From positions 302,001 through 366,000 of the forward strand of contig CAJNDS010000069.1 in assembly GCA_905221605.1 (NCBI GenBank): a stretch of 64,000 bases of DNA. Reading direction: 5' to 3'. Both the position numbers and the translations under genes were made by a program. Below are positions 57,001 to 61,432 of this stretch, piece after piece (the stretch's first letter is position 1; each line of letters begins with the position of its first letter). Origin of the DNA: Symbiodinium natans. Its lineage: Eukaryota; Sar; Dinophyceae; Suessiales; Symbiodiniaceae. Below the pieces are notes generated by a model. The model worked only from the letters and a program-made list of their open reading frames with translations. It was not told the DNA's origin and searched no databases.

Positions 57001-58753
57001 ACAAGCAGACGGACAAGGAAAGGTTTAGGGTTTAGGGTTTAGGGTTTAGGGTTTAGGGTTTAGGGTTTAGGGTTTAGGGTTTAGGGTTTAGGGTTTAGGG
57101 TTTAGGGTTTAGGGTTTAGGGTTTAGGGTTTAGGGTTTAGGGTTTAGGGTTTAGGGTTTAGGGTTTAGGGTTTAGGGTTTAGGGTTTAGGGTTTAGGGTT
57201 TAGGGTTTAGGGTTTAGGGTTTAGGGTCTGGGATCAAAGCATGGAGGCCGGCATGCACTGGAGACTTCAAGCCCCAGATGCACTTAAAGGAACCTCCGAA
57301 GGCGAGGCACTGGAGCAGCAGGTGTCTCAGGCCGACTCCGCGGATTGAAGCACACGCACACACACAAAAACGTACACACAGGGTTTAGGGTTTAGTGCGG
57401 GTTTCGGGTTTAGGGTCTGGGGTCTAGGGCTTAGGATTTAGCAATGTAGGGTTTAGGGTTTATCTCCTCTAAGCTCTAGGAATGTTCACGATATTAGGGT
57501 AACCTATTGGGGTCCTTTATTTTAAGGGGATTATCTGGGAATCTGGGTCTATTTTACGGGTCCCCTATTTTCGTCAACCCCTATGCTCATATCTTATATA
57601 CACATCTTCAACGTATACGAAACTGAGGCATGTTTTCAAAAAAGACAATGGGAATGAGAAGTTCTTCCATCCGGCCGGGATCCTAGAATGCTTCCTGGGA
57701 TGCTTGAGCACAAGGAGTTGCATCGAAGAGGAACCTAGGGGGCCCATTATTTGACGATAATGGGTCTTTGGGGTAGCTTGTAGTACAATGACTCTAGAAC
57801 AGAATATTGGGTGCGGGGGGCATCCCTAAACCCTAAACCCTCAACCCTAAGCATGAACGAGGGTGTCCTTACCCTTCGCGATGCGGGAGACAGTGTGAGG
57901 CGCAGCTTGGGTTGGCTGCATTGCCAAAGCGGGCTCGTGCCGGAGGCGACATGCGGGCGCGATGCGGAGAGCCGATGGATGTCAATCGAAGGGTTTACGG
58001 TTTCAAGGGTTTATAGGGCTTATAGGGTTTATAGAATAGGGTTTATAAGGTTCACAGGGTTTATAGGGTTTATAGGGTTTATAATCGGGTTTAGGGTTTA
58101 GAATGATGTGACATGAACCTCGGTAATGGACTCACCTTGCAAGGGGGCTGCTGAAAGTAAGACTGACCACCTCAAACGTCTGGTTCCATGATTGTTGCTT
58201 CCTCAGAACAGAAGTCGCCTGAGACGATGTGGCACCAGCACCCACCTGAAATCCTAAAACCGAGATGCCCCACAACCATTCCTGGACTTGACATCGCATC
58301 TCTCTACCCTGCTGAAGCTATTGAGAGCCAGCAAGGCGCACTCCCTGGCATCACAGGTTGGCTTAGGGTTGCGGTTTAGGGTTTAGGGTTTAGGGTTTAG
58401 GGTTTAGGGTTTAGGGTTTAGGGTTTAGGGTTTAGGGTTTAGGGTTTAGGGTTTAGGGTTTAGGGTTTAGGGTTTAGGGTTTTTAGGGTTTAGGGTTTAG
58501 GGTTTAGGGTTTAGGGTTTAGGGTTTAGGGTTTAGGGTTTTTAGGGTTTGGGGTTTAGGGTTTAGGGTTTAGGGTTTCGGGTTTGGGGTTTAGGGTTTAG
58601 GGTTTCGAGTTTCGGGTTTAGGGCTTAGGGCCTGGGGGTTTATGGTTCCAGGACGATGCTTCAGAGTCCCTCTTGGTTTCCCTGTCGTAAGGGTTCAGGG
58701 ATGGCATCGCAGAACGGTCAGCAGATGGCCTCACGCCGAAGTTCGCGAGGTCC
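15602..58753 (-). CDS. Polycystin-like cation channel gene, multi-exon
   Basis: Umbrella entry for the exons listed below. Read 5' to 3' on the minus strand they give, in order: N-terminal segment, S1, an extracellular TOP-type domain with FWSWL, YNRI, WLQEDT, YNAHEGL and FWFTRGG motifs, S2 ending in CAEVKEI, S3 with VDWISLIV, S4-S5 with [16 protein letters not shown]5 (DMLHFGLAF), a pore helix, S6 with [13 protein letters not shown] and a long charged tail. Polycystins (TRPP) are six-transmembrane cation channels of cilia and membranes, and dinoflagellates carry many copies. Reading phases agree at most junctions. Some TOP-domain exons are missing from my list, and exon order within the tail is assumed. 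Whether all tail exons belong here is uncertain. Confidence 0.8.
16341..16388 (-). CDS. Tail exon, helical
   Basis: TCCTGCAG acceptor, 16 codons [22 protein letters not shown] donor. Amphipathic helix typical of a coiled coil. Confidence 0.6.
17164..17238 (-). CDS. Tail exon, charged
   Basis: GGGGCAG acceptor, 25 codons beginning [24 protein letters not shown] donor. Starts and ends in phase 0. Confidence 0.6.
17651..17678 (-). CDS. Possible micro-exon
   Basis: CCTAG acceptor, nine codons [11 protein letters not shown] donor. Too short to be sure; kept because it sits between two better exons and has matching base composition. Confidence 0.35.
18507..18602 (-). CDS. Tail exon, Ala/Glu helix
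   Basis: A pyrimidine-rich acceptor (TTTTGAATCTCAG) opens 32 codons starting [18 protein letters not shown] and ending SLVPWRW at a GTTGTG donor. Phase 0 at both ends. The frame is also open upstream to about 18668, so a longer exon using the GTTCAG acceptor is possible. Confidence 0.7.
19205..19306 (-). CDS. Tail exon, Glu/Arg coiled coil
   Basis: CCAAG acceptor, 34 codons: [18 protein letters not shown] then [18 protein letters not shown] donor running into TAAACC. Strong single-alpha-helix or coiled-coil signature. Confidence 0.7.
20428..20513 (-). CDS. Tail exon ([14 protein letters not shown])
   Basis: TTGCGCAG acceptor, frame [18 protein letters not shown] and [16 protein letters not shown] donor. 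Aromatic and less charged than its neighbours, so possibly a small folded segment. Confidence 0.6.
20829..20930. mobile_element. Palindromic MITE-like element, family A
   Basis: Begins GGGATGTTCCCCCTTATACT and ends in the approximate reverse complement (GAAGCATCCC). Internal halves carry CTTAATCGGGATT and CCCATTAAGG. Similar copies are listed at six other places. No ORF, so it would be non-autonomous. Confidence 0.7.
21129..22041. other. Intronic stretch with poly-G and CCCTAAA variants
   Basis: A run of about 50 G residues broken by T at 21266-21320, then many CCCTAAA, CCCCTAAA and CCCCAAA variants, poly-C at 21810-21824 and 21941-21957, and poly-T at 21838-21857. No exon supported. Confidence 0.6.
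22042..22112 (-). CDS. Tail exon, Ala/Glu rich
   Basis: TTCAGCAG acceptor, frame [20 protein letters not shown] ending ADLE at a GC donor (GAG/GCTCCT). Codon third positions are nearly all G/C. Confidence 0.65.
22670..23450. other. Heptamer-free low-GC island with open frames
   Basis: About 780 bases without a TTTAGGG unit, with two long overlapping plus-strand frames (22669-23058 and 22736-23245) and a minus frame (23021-23242). Plus-strand fragments such as [16 protein letters not shown] and [14 protein letters not shown] look protein-like but in different frames. It may be a decayed inserted element or pseudogene; no family recognised. Confidence 0.4.
23771..23813 (-). CDS. Tail exon ([14 protein letters not shown])
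   Basis: CCCGAAG acceptor, frame [16 protein letters not shown] donor (CAG/GCGGAG). Helical and consistent with neighbouring tail exons. Confidence 0.5.
23830..26220. other. Long intron-like stretch
   Basis: Dense TTTAGGG and CCCTAAA variants in both orientations, poly-G at 24711-24731 and poly-C at 25446-25462. A dispersed repeat also seen at 13.1 and 50.5 kb lies at 24095-24235. No exon supported. Confidence 0.5.
26222..26261 (-). CDS. Tail exon ([13 protein letters not shown])
   Basis: CTCCGCAG acceptor, frame [15 protein letters not shown] donor. Heptad-like Leu spacing. Confidence 0.55.
27131..27194 (-). CDS. Tail exon ([11 protein letters not shown])
   Basis: CTTCAG acceptor, frame [26 protein letters not shown] donor. 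Very basic, Trp-containing helix, reminiscent of calmodulin-binding segments, though that is speculation. Confidence 0.65.
27665..27719 (-). CDS. Tail exon ([13 protein letters not shown])
   Basis: CCTGAG acceptor, frame [17 protein letters not shown], donor GTAGGG. Basic helix following the S6 region. Confidence 0.6.
28137..28196 (-). CDS. Exon just after S6
   Basis: The acceptor TTTAG is the end of a TTTAGGG-like unit. Twenty codons read [20 protein letters not shown]. The right place for the start of the cytoplasmic tail. The donor (GA, before GAATTT) is uncertain. Confidence 0.55.
28512..28574 (-). CDS. Polycystin S6 exon
   Basis: TTGCAG acceptor, 21 codons containing [23 protein letters not shown] donor. 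LLNMxLAIIxDxY is the hallmark of the S6 helix of polycystins and related TRP channels and lines the gate. It joins in phase 0 to the exon ending LWFTMFE upstream. Confidence 0.92.
28740..28781 (-). CDS. Exon before S6 (YLWFTMFE)
   Basis: GGGAG acceptor, 14 codons [14 protein letters not shown], then a GC donor (GAG/GCAGGG). The Trp-Phe-x-Met-Phe run is the outer half of S6. Phase 0 at both borders. Confidence 0.88.
29110..29158 (-). CDS. Polycystin pore-loop exon
   Basis: CCCCAG acceptor, one base completing an Arg codon from the previous exon, then [16 protein letters not shown] and a GTCATC donor. In polycystins this position holds the selectivity filter, usually LGDFD-like, before an acidic segment leading to S6. 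Here it reads VFDEFDD, an acidic variant. Phase agrees with both neighbours. Confidence 0.8.
29792..29832 (-). CDS. Pore-helix exon ([10 protein letters not shown])
   Basis: GGAG acceptor, frame [13 protein letters not shown] plus two bases, GC donor (CAG/GCCGGA). The Phe-x-Arg-Ala-Met pattern matches the pore helix of TRPP-like channels. The frame remains open further (RPEHASRG), so the 3' border is the less certain one. Confidence 0.75.
29841..29918. repeat. TTTAGGG telomere-like array
   Basis: Eleven perfect TTTAGGG units lying immediately upstream (minus-strand sense) of the pore-helix exon, so inside an intron. Confidence 0.95.
30552..30640 (-). CDS. Polycystin S5 exon
   Basis: GTTCAG acceptor, frame [19 protein letters not shown] then [11 protein letters not shown], ending at GTGAGG or three bases earlier at a GA donor. 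This is the S5 helix and the Phe-Gly-x-Asp turn before the pore that is typical of polycystins. Unusually rich in Cys (four in the helix). Confidence 0.9.
31160..31255 (-). CDS. Polycystin S4-S5 linker exon
   Basis: GTGCAAG acceptor, 32 codons reading [17 protein letters not shown] and [21 protein letters not shown] donor. FxAQPRLAxxTxTL is highly conserved in protist polycystin-like channels just before S5. The donor is embedded in a TTTAGGG-like variant (GTTTCGGG). Phase 0 on both sides. Confidence 0.92.
31469..31540. mobile_element. MITE-like family A, left half
   Basis: GGGATGCTTCCCCTTATACT, then CTTAATCGGGAT and CCTATTAAGGATGTT. The right terminal arm is missing, so this is a truncated copy. 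Confidence 0.6.
32018..32074 (-). CDS. Polycystin S4 exon
   Basis: GTTCAG acceptor, 19 codons [21 protein letters not shown] donor (ACT/GCGCAG). The YPFMLLGR segment is followed, one exon on, by [11 protein letters not shown], exactly the order seen in this channel family. Confidence 0.75.
32285..32427. mobile_element. MITE-like family A with internal triplication
   Basis: Both terminal arms are present (GGGATGTTCCCTCCATACTA at the left, TAAGAGGGAACATCCC at the right). Between them the unit TACTATAATCCC plus TAAGG occurs in three tandem versions. Confidence 0.75.
32430..35423. other. Long intron between S3 and S4 exons
   Basis: About 3 kb of heptamer variants, with a CCCTAAA array at 34602-34690, poly-G at 33378-33389 and an AC repeat near 34095. 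Unique sequence at 33300-34100 holds open frames on both strands, none with a recognisable motif or splice support. Confidence 0.5.
34602..34690. repeat. CCCTAAA telomere-like array
   Basis: About twelve CCCTAAA units, in the opposite orientation to the arrays at 29.8 and 57 kb. Confidence 0.95.
35424..35477 (-). CDS. Polycystin S3 exon
   Basis: TGCTGCAAG acceptor, 18 codons [24 protein letters not shown] donor. Asn-x-VDWISxxV is the start of S3 in polycystins. Phase 0 at both ends. Confidence 0.92.
35990..36022. repeat. Poly-G run
   Basis: Nearly 30 uninterrupted G residues. Confidence 0.95.
36269..36445. repeat. G-rich tract with GGGGGGA units
   Basis: About 175 bases made only of G with isolated A or T. 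It contains many G runs of four or more and could form G-quadruplexes. Open frames here are Gly/Arg or Pro/Ser repeats and not genes. Confidence 0.95.
36650..36712 (-). CDS. Exon after S2 ([13 protein letters not shown])
   Basis: TTGCAGAG acceptor, 21 codons starting [16 protein letters not shown], with a likely GA donor. Joined to the upstream exon it gives CAEVKEI, matching the Glu-x-Lys-Glu-Ile motif at the inner end of S2 in polycystins. The 3' border could instead be GTACAT, six codons earlier. Confidence 0.8.
37098..37158. repeat. TTTAGGG telomere-like array
   Basis: Eight units directly downstream (minus-strand sense) of the S2 exon, within an intron. Confidence 0.9.
37192..37263 (-). 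CDS. Polycystin S2 exon
   Basis: TCACAAG acceptor, 24 codons starting [19 protein letters not shown] and ending IFCAE at a GC donor (GAG/GCCGGC). Hydrophobic helix of the right length, followed in phase 0 by VKEI. A second frame is also open here but lacks a membrane helix. Confidence 0.8.
38178..38243 (-). CDS. TOP-domain exon (VNFWFTRGG)
   Basis: TTGTGCAG acceptor, frame [18 protein letters not shown] and a GTGAGC donor. VNFxFxRGG is one of the most conserved motifs of the polycystin extracellular domain, just before S2. Both splice sites are canonical. Confidence 0.9.
38696..38750. mobile_element. MITE-like family A, left half
   Basis: GGAATTTCCCCCTTATACTA, then CAGTCCTTAATAGGGATTAT. The right arm is absent. 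Confidence 0.6.
39000..39135. repeat. C-rich tract
   Basis: C runs broken by A, T or G. On the minus strand this is a G-rich, potentially quadruplex-forming tract. Proline-repeat frames here are not genes. Confidence 0.95.
42473..42904 (-). CDS. Nested intronless ORF with signal peptide
   Basis: 143 codons from ATG to stop without interruption, one of the longest convincing frames in the window. It starts [20 protein letters not shown], a clear signal peptide with a predicted cleavage after WA, followed by a Cys- and Tyr-containing domain ([56 protein letters not shown]). Six Cys suggest disulphides and NQT is a possible N-glycosylation site. The last 30 residues are basic and may be read past a splice donor. 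It lies inside a channel intron on the same strand. Family unknown; a secreted or cell-surface protein is inferred. Confidence 0.65.
   Translation of the reverse strand: MVALGLTAVLLGLGLGQVWARCDEWNSLEYVDYDVSVNSKLWFDTSVSCSGAGYNIATSLEITHVQFSVCATDYNYWTGASSFGVYTQAFEDCAVSTILRNQTCKPVALDPEKTNPKALRGQRLWSHRSLVVKWDLAARWQLR
43332..43379 (-). CDS. Possible small exon
   Basis: CCGCAG acceptor, frame [22 protein letters not shown] donor. Both sites are good, but the peptide does not match the expected stretch between YNAHEGL and VNFWF of the channel, so it may belong to another transcript or be chance. Confidence 0.35.
44140..44175 (-). CDS. TOP-domain exon (YNAHEGL)
   Basis: GCAACAG acceptor, 12 codons [18 protein letters not shown] donor. 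YNxxxGL is the conserved strand of the polycystin TOP domain that precedes VNFxFxRGG. Phase 0 with the upstream exon ending NRVE. Confidence 0.85.
44975..45140. repeat. Variant heptamer array AAATCCC/AAATCCT
   Basis: Tandem seven-base units of AAATCCC flanked by AAATCCT, with AACTCCC variants in the middle. It is a homogenised derivative of CCCTAAA rather than the canonical unit. Confidence 0.9.
45145..45300. repeat. GTCCCGGGGCCCCCC repeat cluster
   Basis: Several imperfect copies of a GC-rich unit (CCGGGACGG, TCCCGGGGCCCCCC) in both orientations, leading into the tandem repeat on the right. Confidence 0.8.
45305..45690. repeat. Tandem repeat of about 165 bp, 2.5 copies
   Basis: Each unit has GGGGCTG, TTTGGGGTAAAATGGAGGGG, CCGAAAC, GTACTAAAAA, CAGCATT and TTGCGGGAGCAGGCAAATAC in the same order. 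Copies start near 45310 and 45465, with a partial third from 45626. Confidence 0.9.
46118..46192 (-). CDS. TOP-domain exon ([10 protein letters not shown])
   Basis: CCCAAG acceptor, 25 codons starting [16 protein letters not shown] and ending LQEDTNRVE at a GC donor (GAG/GCGAGT). WLxxxT is a hallmark of the polycystin TOP domain and the join to [12 protein letters not shown] is in phase 0. The three Cys near the start are unusual. Confidence 0.8.
46200..47349. other. Intron with heptamer variants
   Basis: TTTAGGG, TTATAGGG and CCCTAAA variants throughout. A dispersed repeat seen again at 54.96-55.05 kb lies at 47233-47320. No exon supported. Confidence 0.5.
47350..47420 (-). CDS. TOP-domain exon with textbook splice sites
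   Basis: Acceptor GTCTTTTTCTCAG and donor GTAGGA are the best pair in the window. The frame that fits the channel reads [19 protein letters not shown] then DFFL. NRS is a possible N-glycosylation site, in line with an extracellular position. Confidence 0.75.
48410..48498 (-). CDS. TOP-domain exon ([17 protein letters not shown])
   Basis: CTTGCCAG acceptor, 29 codons starting [18 protein letters not shown] and including [16 protein letters not shown] donor. The donor is the edge of a TTTAGGG unit. Lies between YNRI and WLxxxT exons as expected. Confidence 0.75.
48500..51657. other. Long intron
   Basis: Sparse heptamers; unique segments at 49,100-49,480 and 50,620-51,010 hold minus-strand open frames without motif support. 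A family A half element sits at 49956-50003 and a dispersed repeat at 50515-50670. CCCTAAA array at 51575-51640. Confidence 0.5.
49956..50003. mobile_element. MITE-like family A, right half
   Basis: TTGTAATCCCTACTAAGGAC followed by GTATGAGGGGGGCACATCCC. Left arm missing. Confidence 0.55.
51658..51725 (-). CDS. TOP-domain exon ([15 protein letters not shown])
   Basis: TTCGGCAG acceptor, frame [20 protein letters not shown] ending GE at a GC donor. Joined to YNRIVG it gives the Gly-x-x-x-Arg-Gln pattern found after YNxxVG in this family. The junction needs a GA donor in the previous exon. Confidence 0.7.
51770..52100. repeat. TTTTAAGGG/CTTAAGGG degenerate array
   Basis: About 330 bases of eight- and nine-base variants (GGGTCTTAA, GGGTTTTAA). 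It is an irregular relative of the telomere-like heptamer. Confidence 0.85.
52248..52440. repeat. ATT triplet run and G-rich tracts
   Basis: Poly-G at 52252-52263, an ATT/TTA run at 52273-52350, then three long G runs at 52378-52431. Confidence 0.95.
52565..52610 (-). CDS. TOP-domain exon ([14 protein letters not shown])
   Basis: GGAGCCAG acceptor, frame [15 protein letters not shown]. The YNRIVG motif is conserved in polycystin TOP domains. Donor is GA (after GTTG) or GT four bases earlier. Confidence 0.82.
53491..53532 (-). CDS. TOP-domain exon ([14 protein letters not shown])
   Basis: CTCTTAG acceptor, 14 codons [20 protein letters not shown] donor. Joined in phase 0 to the exon ending LPLVVQP. 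The frame stays open beyond the donor, so the 3' edge is approximate. Confidence 0.7.
53543..53665. repeat. TTTAGGG telomere-like array
   Basis: About seventeen units with two shortened ones, beginning only ten bases from the exon at 53491-53532, on its intron-acceptor side. Confidence 0.95.
54692..54769 (-). CDS. TOP-domain exon ([15 protein letters not shown])
   Basis: TTGGCAG acceptor, 26 codons [18 protein letters not shown] then [10 protein letters not shown] donor (CCA/GCATCT). The FWxWL motif opens the extracellular domain after S1 in polycystins. Phase 0 on both sides. Confidence 0.92.
54881..54931 (-). CDS. Exon after S1 ([12 protein letters not shown])
   Basis: TTCCGCAG acceptor, 17 codons [23 protein letters not shown] donor. 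Phase 0 joins both neighbours. ANFxFxG is typical between S1 and the FWxWL motif in protist polycystins. Confidence 0.88.
55274..55369. mobile_element. Palindromic MITE-like element, family A, full length
   Basis: Best-preserved copy. Left arm GGGATGTTCCCACTTATACT and right arm GTTAGTATAGGGGGGAACAT are reverse complements; inner arms TCCTTAATAAGGATTATAGTA and TACTATAATCCCTATCCAGG pair too. Confidence 0.8.
55869..55910 (-). CDS. Exon after S1 ([14 protein letters not shown])
   Basis: CCCGCAG acceptor, 14 codons [16 protein letters not shown] donor (AGG/GAATTC). It joins in phase 0 to DIAANAN. Confidence 0.82.
56381..56423 (-). CDS. S1 exon ([13 protein letters not shown])
   Basis: ACCCAAG acceptor, frame [20 protein letters not shown] donor. 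Hydrophobic helix in the S1 position; phase 0 to DRIYRV. The acceptor lies at the edge of a TTTAGGG array. Confidence 0.72.
56428..56556. repeat. TTTAGGG telomere-like array
   Basis: About seventeen units interrupted once by GC, directly next to the S1 exon. Confidence 0.95.
56909..56991 (-). CDS. N-terminal exon ([16 protein letters not shown])
   Basis: CGCGCAAG acceptor, frame [19 protein letters not shown] then [10 protein letters not shown] donor. A basic segment just before S1 is expected in this family; assignment rests on position and coding quality. Confidence 0.65.
57022..57226. repeat. Longest TTTAGGG array
   Basis: About 29 uninterrupted TTTAGGG units (205 bases), starting some 30 bases from an exon acceptor. 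Confidence 0.97.
57259..57309 (-). CDS. Possible N-terminal exon
   Basis: TGCTCCAG acceptor, 17 codons [23 protein letters not shown] donor. Phase 0. Plausible but unsupported by any family motif. Confidence 0.4.
57330..58372. other. Intron or spacer
   Basis: TTTAGGG and TTTATAGGG variants (57,380-57,460; 57,990-58,110), otherwise unique. Candidate frames lack splice and family support. Confidence 0.45.
58373..58623. repeat. TTTAGGG array with variants
   Basis: About 35 units, with TTTTTAGGG, TTTGGGG and TTTCGGG variants toward the right. Ends 25 bases from the exon at 58649-58753. Confidence 0.95.
58649..58753 (-). CDS. Most upstream exon placed in the channel gene
   Basis: Acceptor GGTTAG, part of a heptamer-like unit, then [35 protein letters not shown]. 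Disordered, Ser- and charge-rich, as expected for a cytoplasmic N-terminus. It includes an internal Met, so translation could begin here. Assignment is by order only. Confidence 0.5.
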
Positions 58754-59012
58754 CTAACCCTAAACCCCCAAAACCCCGAAAATCGAAAAGCAGAGCTCCT
58801 AAGCAGTGGGCCATCTTAGATCTTGAGCCGAAAACAATTTTGGCCTATAAAACCCTACAAATCCCCACCCATGAAGCGCCTGAAGTCCCTAAACGTGTCC
58901 TGAAACCTTCCAAAGCACCCCCAATTCCTCTAAGCCGTATCATCGAAATCCTGCAAAACCCCTACACCCCCCGAACCCCAAGAGTTTGCAAACCCATAAG
59001 CTCTGAAAGGAC

Positions 59013-59072
59013 GCAAGCGCCTCACGCTTCGCCGACGCCTTGGCGCGGTCGACCTCCAAGCGGCCTCTCTCG
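59013..59072 (-). CDS. Coiled-coil exon, upstream block
   Basis: CTGAAAAG acceptor, frame ERGRLEVDRAKASAKREALA, GTCCTT donor. Helical, charged. It belongs either to the N-terminus of the channel or to a gene upstream. Confidence 0.6.
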
Positions 59073-59561
59073 CTTTTCAGGGCTCAGAGGGGGGGAGGGT
59101 TGAGGGTTGAAGGTTTGGTTAAGGTTCAGTCATAGAGCCCAATCTCTATGAGCTTACTGGCTGAGTTTTCCAGGGGAAAAGGGATTTGCCGGGGGTCTGA
59201 AGGGGGATGCGACCACCCCAAGAAGATTGCCTACTCAGCACAAACCCTCTCAAGAACCCCTTTGAACCCTCCTAGCTTCTGGGCGCAAAGGGCACTTGAG
59301 GCCTGGAGCGTACTGACCCTAAGTCCCGCAAGCCCGTGGCGGCCCTTAAGCCCCAAACCCATGACAGTTTCAGGGTGGACGGAGTCTTCGGTATTTAAGG
59401 CTGATACGGGTCTCAAGGTCGGGTGGTTCGACCCTTACTTGGGTTTAGGGCTTAGCTAATTTGGGTTTAGGACTTAGGGTTGGGGGTTGTAATAGTGGTA
59501 CCAACAAACAGGGCCCTTCAGATCTTGAGCCGGGCTCCGGGTCCCAAACCCCAAAAGCCCA

Positions 59562-59674
59562 ACCCTAAACCCTAAACCCTAAACCCTAAACCCTAAACCC
59601 TAAACCCTAAACCCTAAACCCTAAACCCTAAACCCTAAACCCTAAACCCTAAACCCTAAACCCTAAACCCTAAA
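59562..59674. repeat. CCCTAAA telomere-like array
   Basis: Sixteen perfect CCCTAAA units, opposite in orientation to the 57-58.6 kb arrays. Confidence 0.95.
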
Positions 59675-59705
59675 CATCCCACAAAACCCATGGGCCTTGC
59701 AAGGC

Positions 59706-59735
59706 CTTGCCTTTCTCTCGAAGGTCAAGGAGCTC
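59706..59735 (-). CDS. Short exon (ELLDLREKGK)
   Basis: GCTTCCAG acceptor, ten codons ELLDLREKGK, GC donor. Phase 0; coiled-coil composition. Confidence 0.5.
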
Positions 59736-60089
59736 CTGGAAGCACTTCTGCGATCTCATTCTTGGCTTAAGGTTCCGGGCCTAGGCGTTTAGGGTTTAGG
59801 GTTTAGGGTTTAGGCTAGGGTTTAGGGTTTCGGGTTTCGGGTTTAGGGTTGACGGAGGTTTTTAAGAGCCTTTAACCCCAAATCCTGTTTCAGTCTTTCT
59901 AGAAGGTGTTTTGTCAGGGGGCTAAACGTGCAAGTAGTAGATGTTCACCTATGTGTTGATATTATGTAGACCCTAAGCCCTAAACCTTAAACCCGAAGCC
60001 CTAAACCGTAAACCCTAAATCCTAAGCCCTAGAAGCCCTAGAAGCCCTCTTTTAGAAGCCCTCTTGTGTAGATTAGTCACAAGGCCTGC

Positions 60090-60152
60090 CTGCTTCTTCA
60101 ACGCGAGAAGCTCGGATGCCCGCCGCCGTTCGGCGAACCGCTGCTGGTGCCT
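60090..60152 (-). CDS. Coiled-coil exon (RFAERRRASELLALKKQ)
   Basis: CGCCCAAG acceptor, 21 codons RHQQRFAERRRASELLALK then KQ, GC donor (CAG/GCAGGC). Phase 0. Confidence 0.65.
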
Positions 60153-60447
60153 CTTGGGCGGTTGGGTATAAGTGTAGGGTTTAAGGTTCCCCCCAGAGTT
60201 TTTTAAGGTTCAGGCCTTCGGGTTGGGGGGTTTAGGGCCTCTTGGGTCGGCGGAGCCGGAGGCTCCTAAATCGGGCAACGCCCCTCTGTGTGCCCGCCTG
60301 GCTTTATAGCTATGGGATGGGCACGCGGTGCCGCCGACCCGGGCAGGCCGGCAACATCCGGCCCCCAAACGCGGCTTTCGAAGGGTGTTTTTCAACTTTT
60401 GTCAAAACCATATTTTCGATTGTTTTGGGAGGGCAGCGGTCACCCCA

Positions 60448-60618
60448 AAACAGCGCGCATCATGAGCATCAGCAGTTCTGGCCTCGGGTTTCGGAAGAAA
60501 CCATCATAAATAAAGTGGTTTTCGTGGGGTTAGGGACACTTCCGCGTGGAGGCCGCCATTTCTTCGCACAACCCACCAATGCTTCGAGGCCGGAGCCGCT
60601 GATGCTCATGATGCGCGG
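60448..60618. repeat. Inverted repeat around a 130-bp loop
   Basis: GCGCATCATGAGCATCAGC at 60450 is repeated as its exact reverse complement near 60598. The loop and flanks contain CAGCAGCATCAGCAG-like motifs. Confidence 0.8.
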
Positions 60619-60769
60619 TTGGGTGGGCATCGAGGCTTCGCTTCTGCTTGGAGATCCGGGGGGCGAGCATCAGCAGCATCAGCAGGTCCTTGGTGCTGCG
60701 GGGGCGGGGGGGGTTTAGGGTAGCAGGACCTCCTACACGGCGTGCGAAGCTTGCTCGGGCGCCATCGTG

Positions 60770-60830
60770 GGCATTCCCGGCGGGCGCCCCGTGCGCGCGC
60801 GGGCGCGCGCGCGCCCTTCGTTTCACACTC
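60770..60830. repeat. GCGC-rich simple sequence
   Basis: Run of GCGCGCGGGCGCGCGCGCGCC, purine/pyrimidine alternating and potentially Z-forming. Confidence 0.8.
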
Positions 60831-60952
60831 CCGTCCTCTTGGGGGCGTTGCCCGCCCCTGGGCGCAGCCCCTTAAAATTTAGGGTTTAGGGTTCAGGGTT
60901 TAGGGTTTAGGGTTTCGGGTTTCGGGCCCCCGGCTCACCTCCTGACGATAAT

Positions 60953-61066
60953 CCTAAGGATCCATGTGCCTATATAGTATGTACTTGGGCCTTAAAGGGG
61001 TTCCTATATGAAATCAGTAGAAAGTAGGGCCCAAGTATATACTATATAGGTACATGGATCCTTAGG
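60953..61066. mobile_element. 39-bp-arm hairpin element
   Basis: CCTAAGGATCCATGTGCCTA at the left end pairs with TAGGTACATGGATCCTTAGG at the right end, and the arms (39 bases each, three mismatches) continue inward to GGGCC around a loop of about 36 bases. MITE-like, no ORF. Confidence 0.85.
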
Positions 61067-61432
61067 GGAATTCTTCGTGTGGAGCGCCAAGGCTTGTGGG
61101 CGGCCCGTGGGCTCGCCACAGATATAGCCCGATCCCCTGCTGGTTCACCGTCGCTTGTCCACAAGGGGTTTTGGAGGTTAGGGTGCTCTTCTGGGCTTAG
61201 CTGATGGGCTCCCACGGCATTTTCCACCCCCTCCCTCAGCACACCCTTGCAAGATATAAGGCCGATATGTGGCTTAGTCAAGGGTTCTGTCGTTGCTGTA
61301 GGGGATAGTTCAGTTCAGGGTGGTTACAAGATCCCATGTTTGCTAAACCTACTTGGGGGTTTCCGAAATTAGGGGCACTTTATTGGGGTCCTTCGCATCC
61401 AACTGACCATGCTAGGGCTGTTAGGGGTCCGC

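Noticed and set aside
58815-58845. CTTGAGCCGAAAACAATTTT as an inverted leader relic
   Set aside because: Matches the leader for only about eight contiguous bases and has no gene context.
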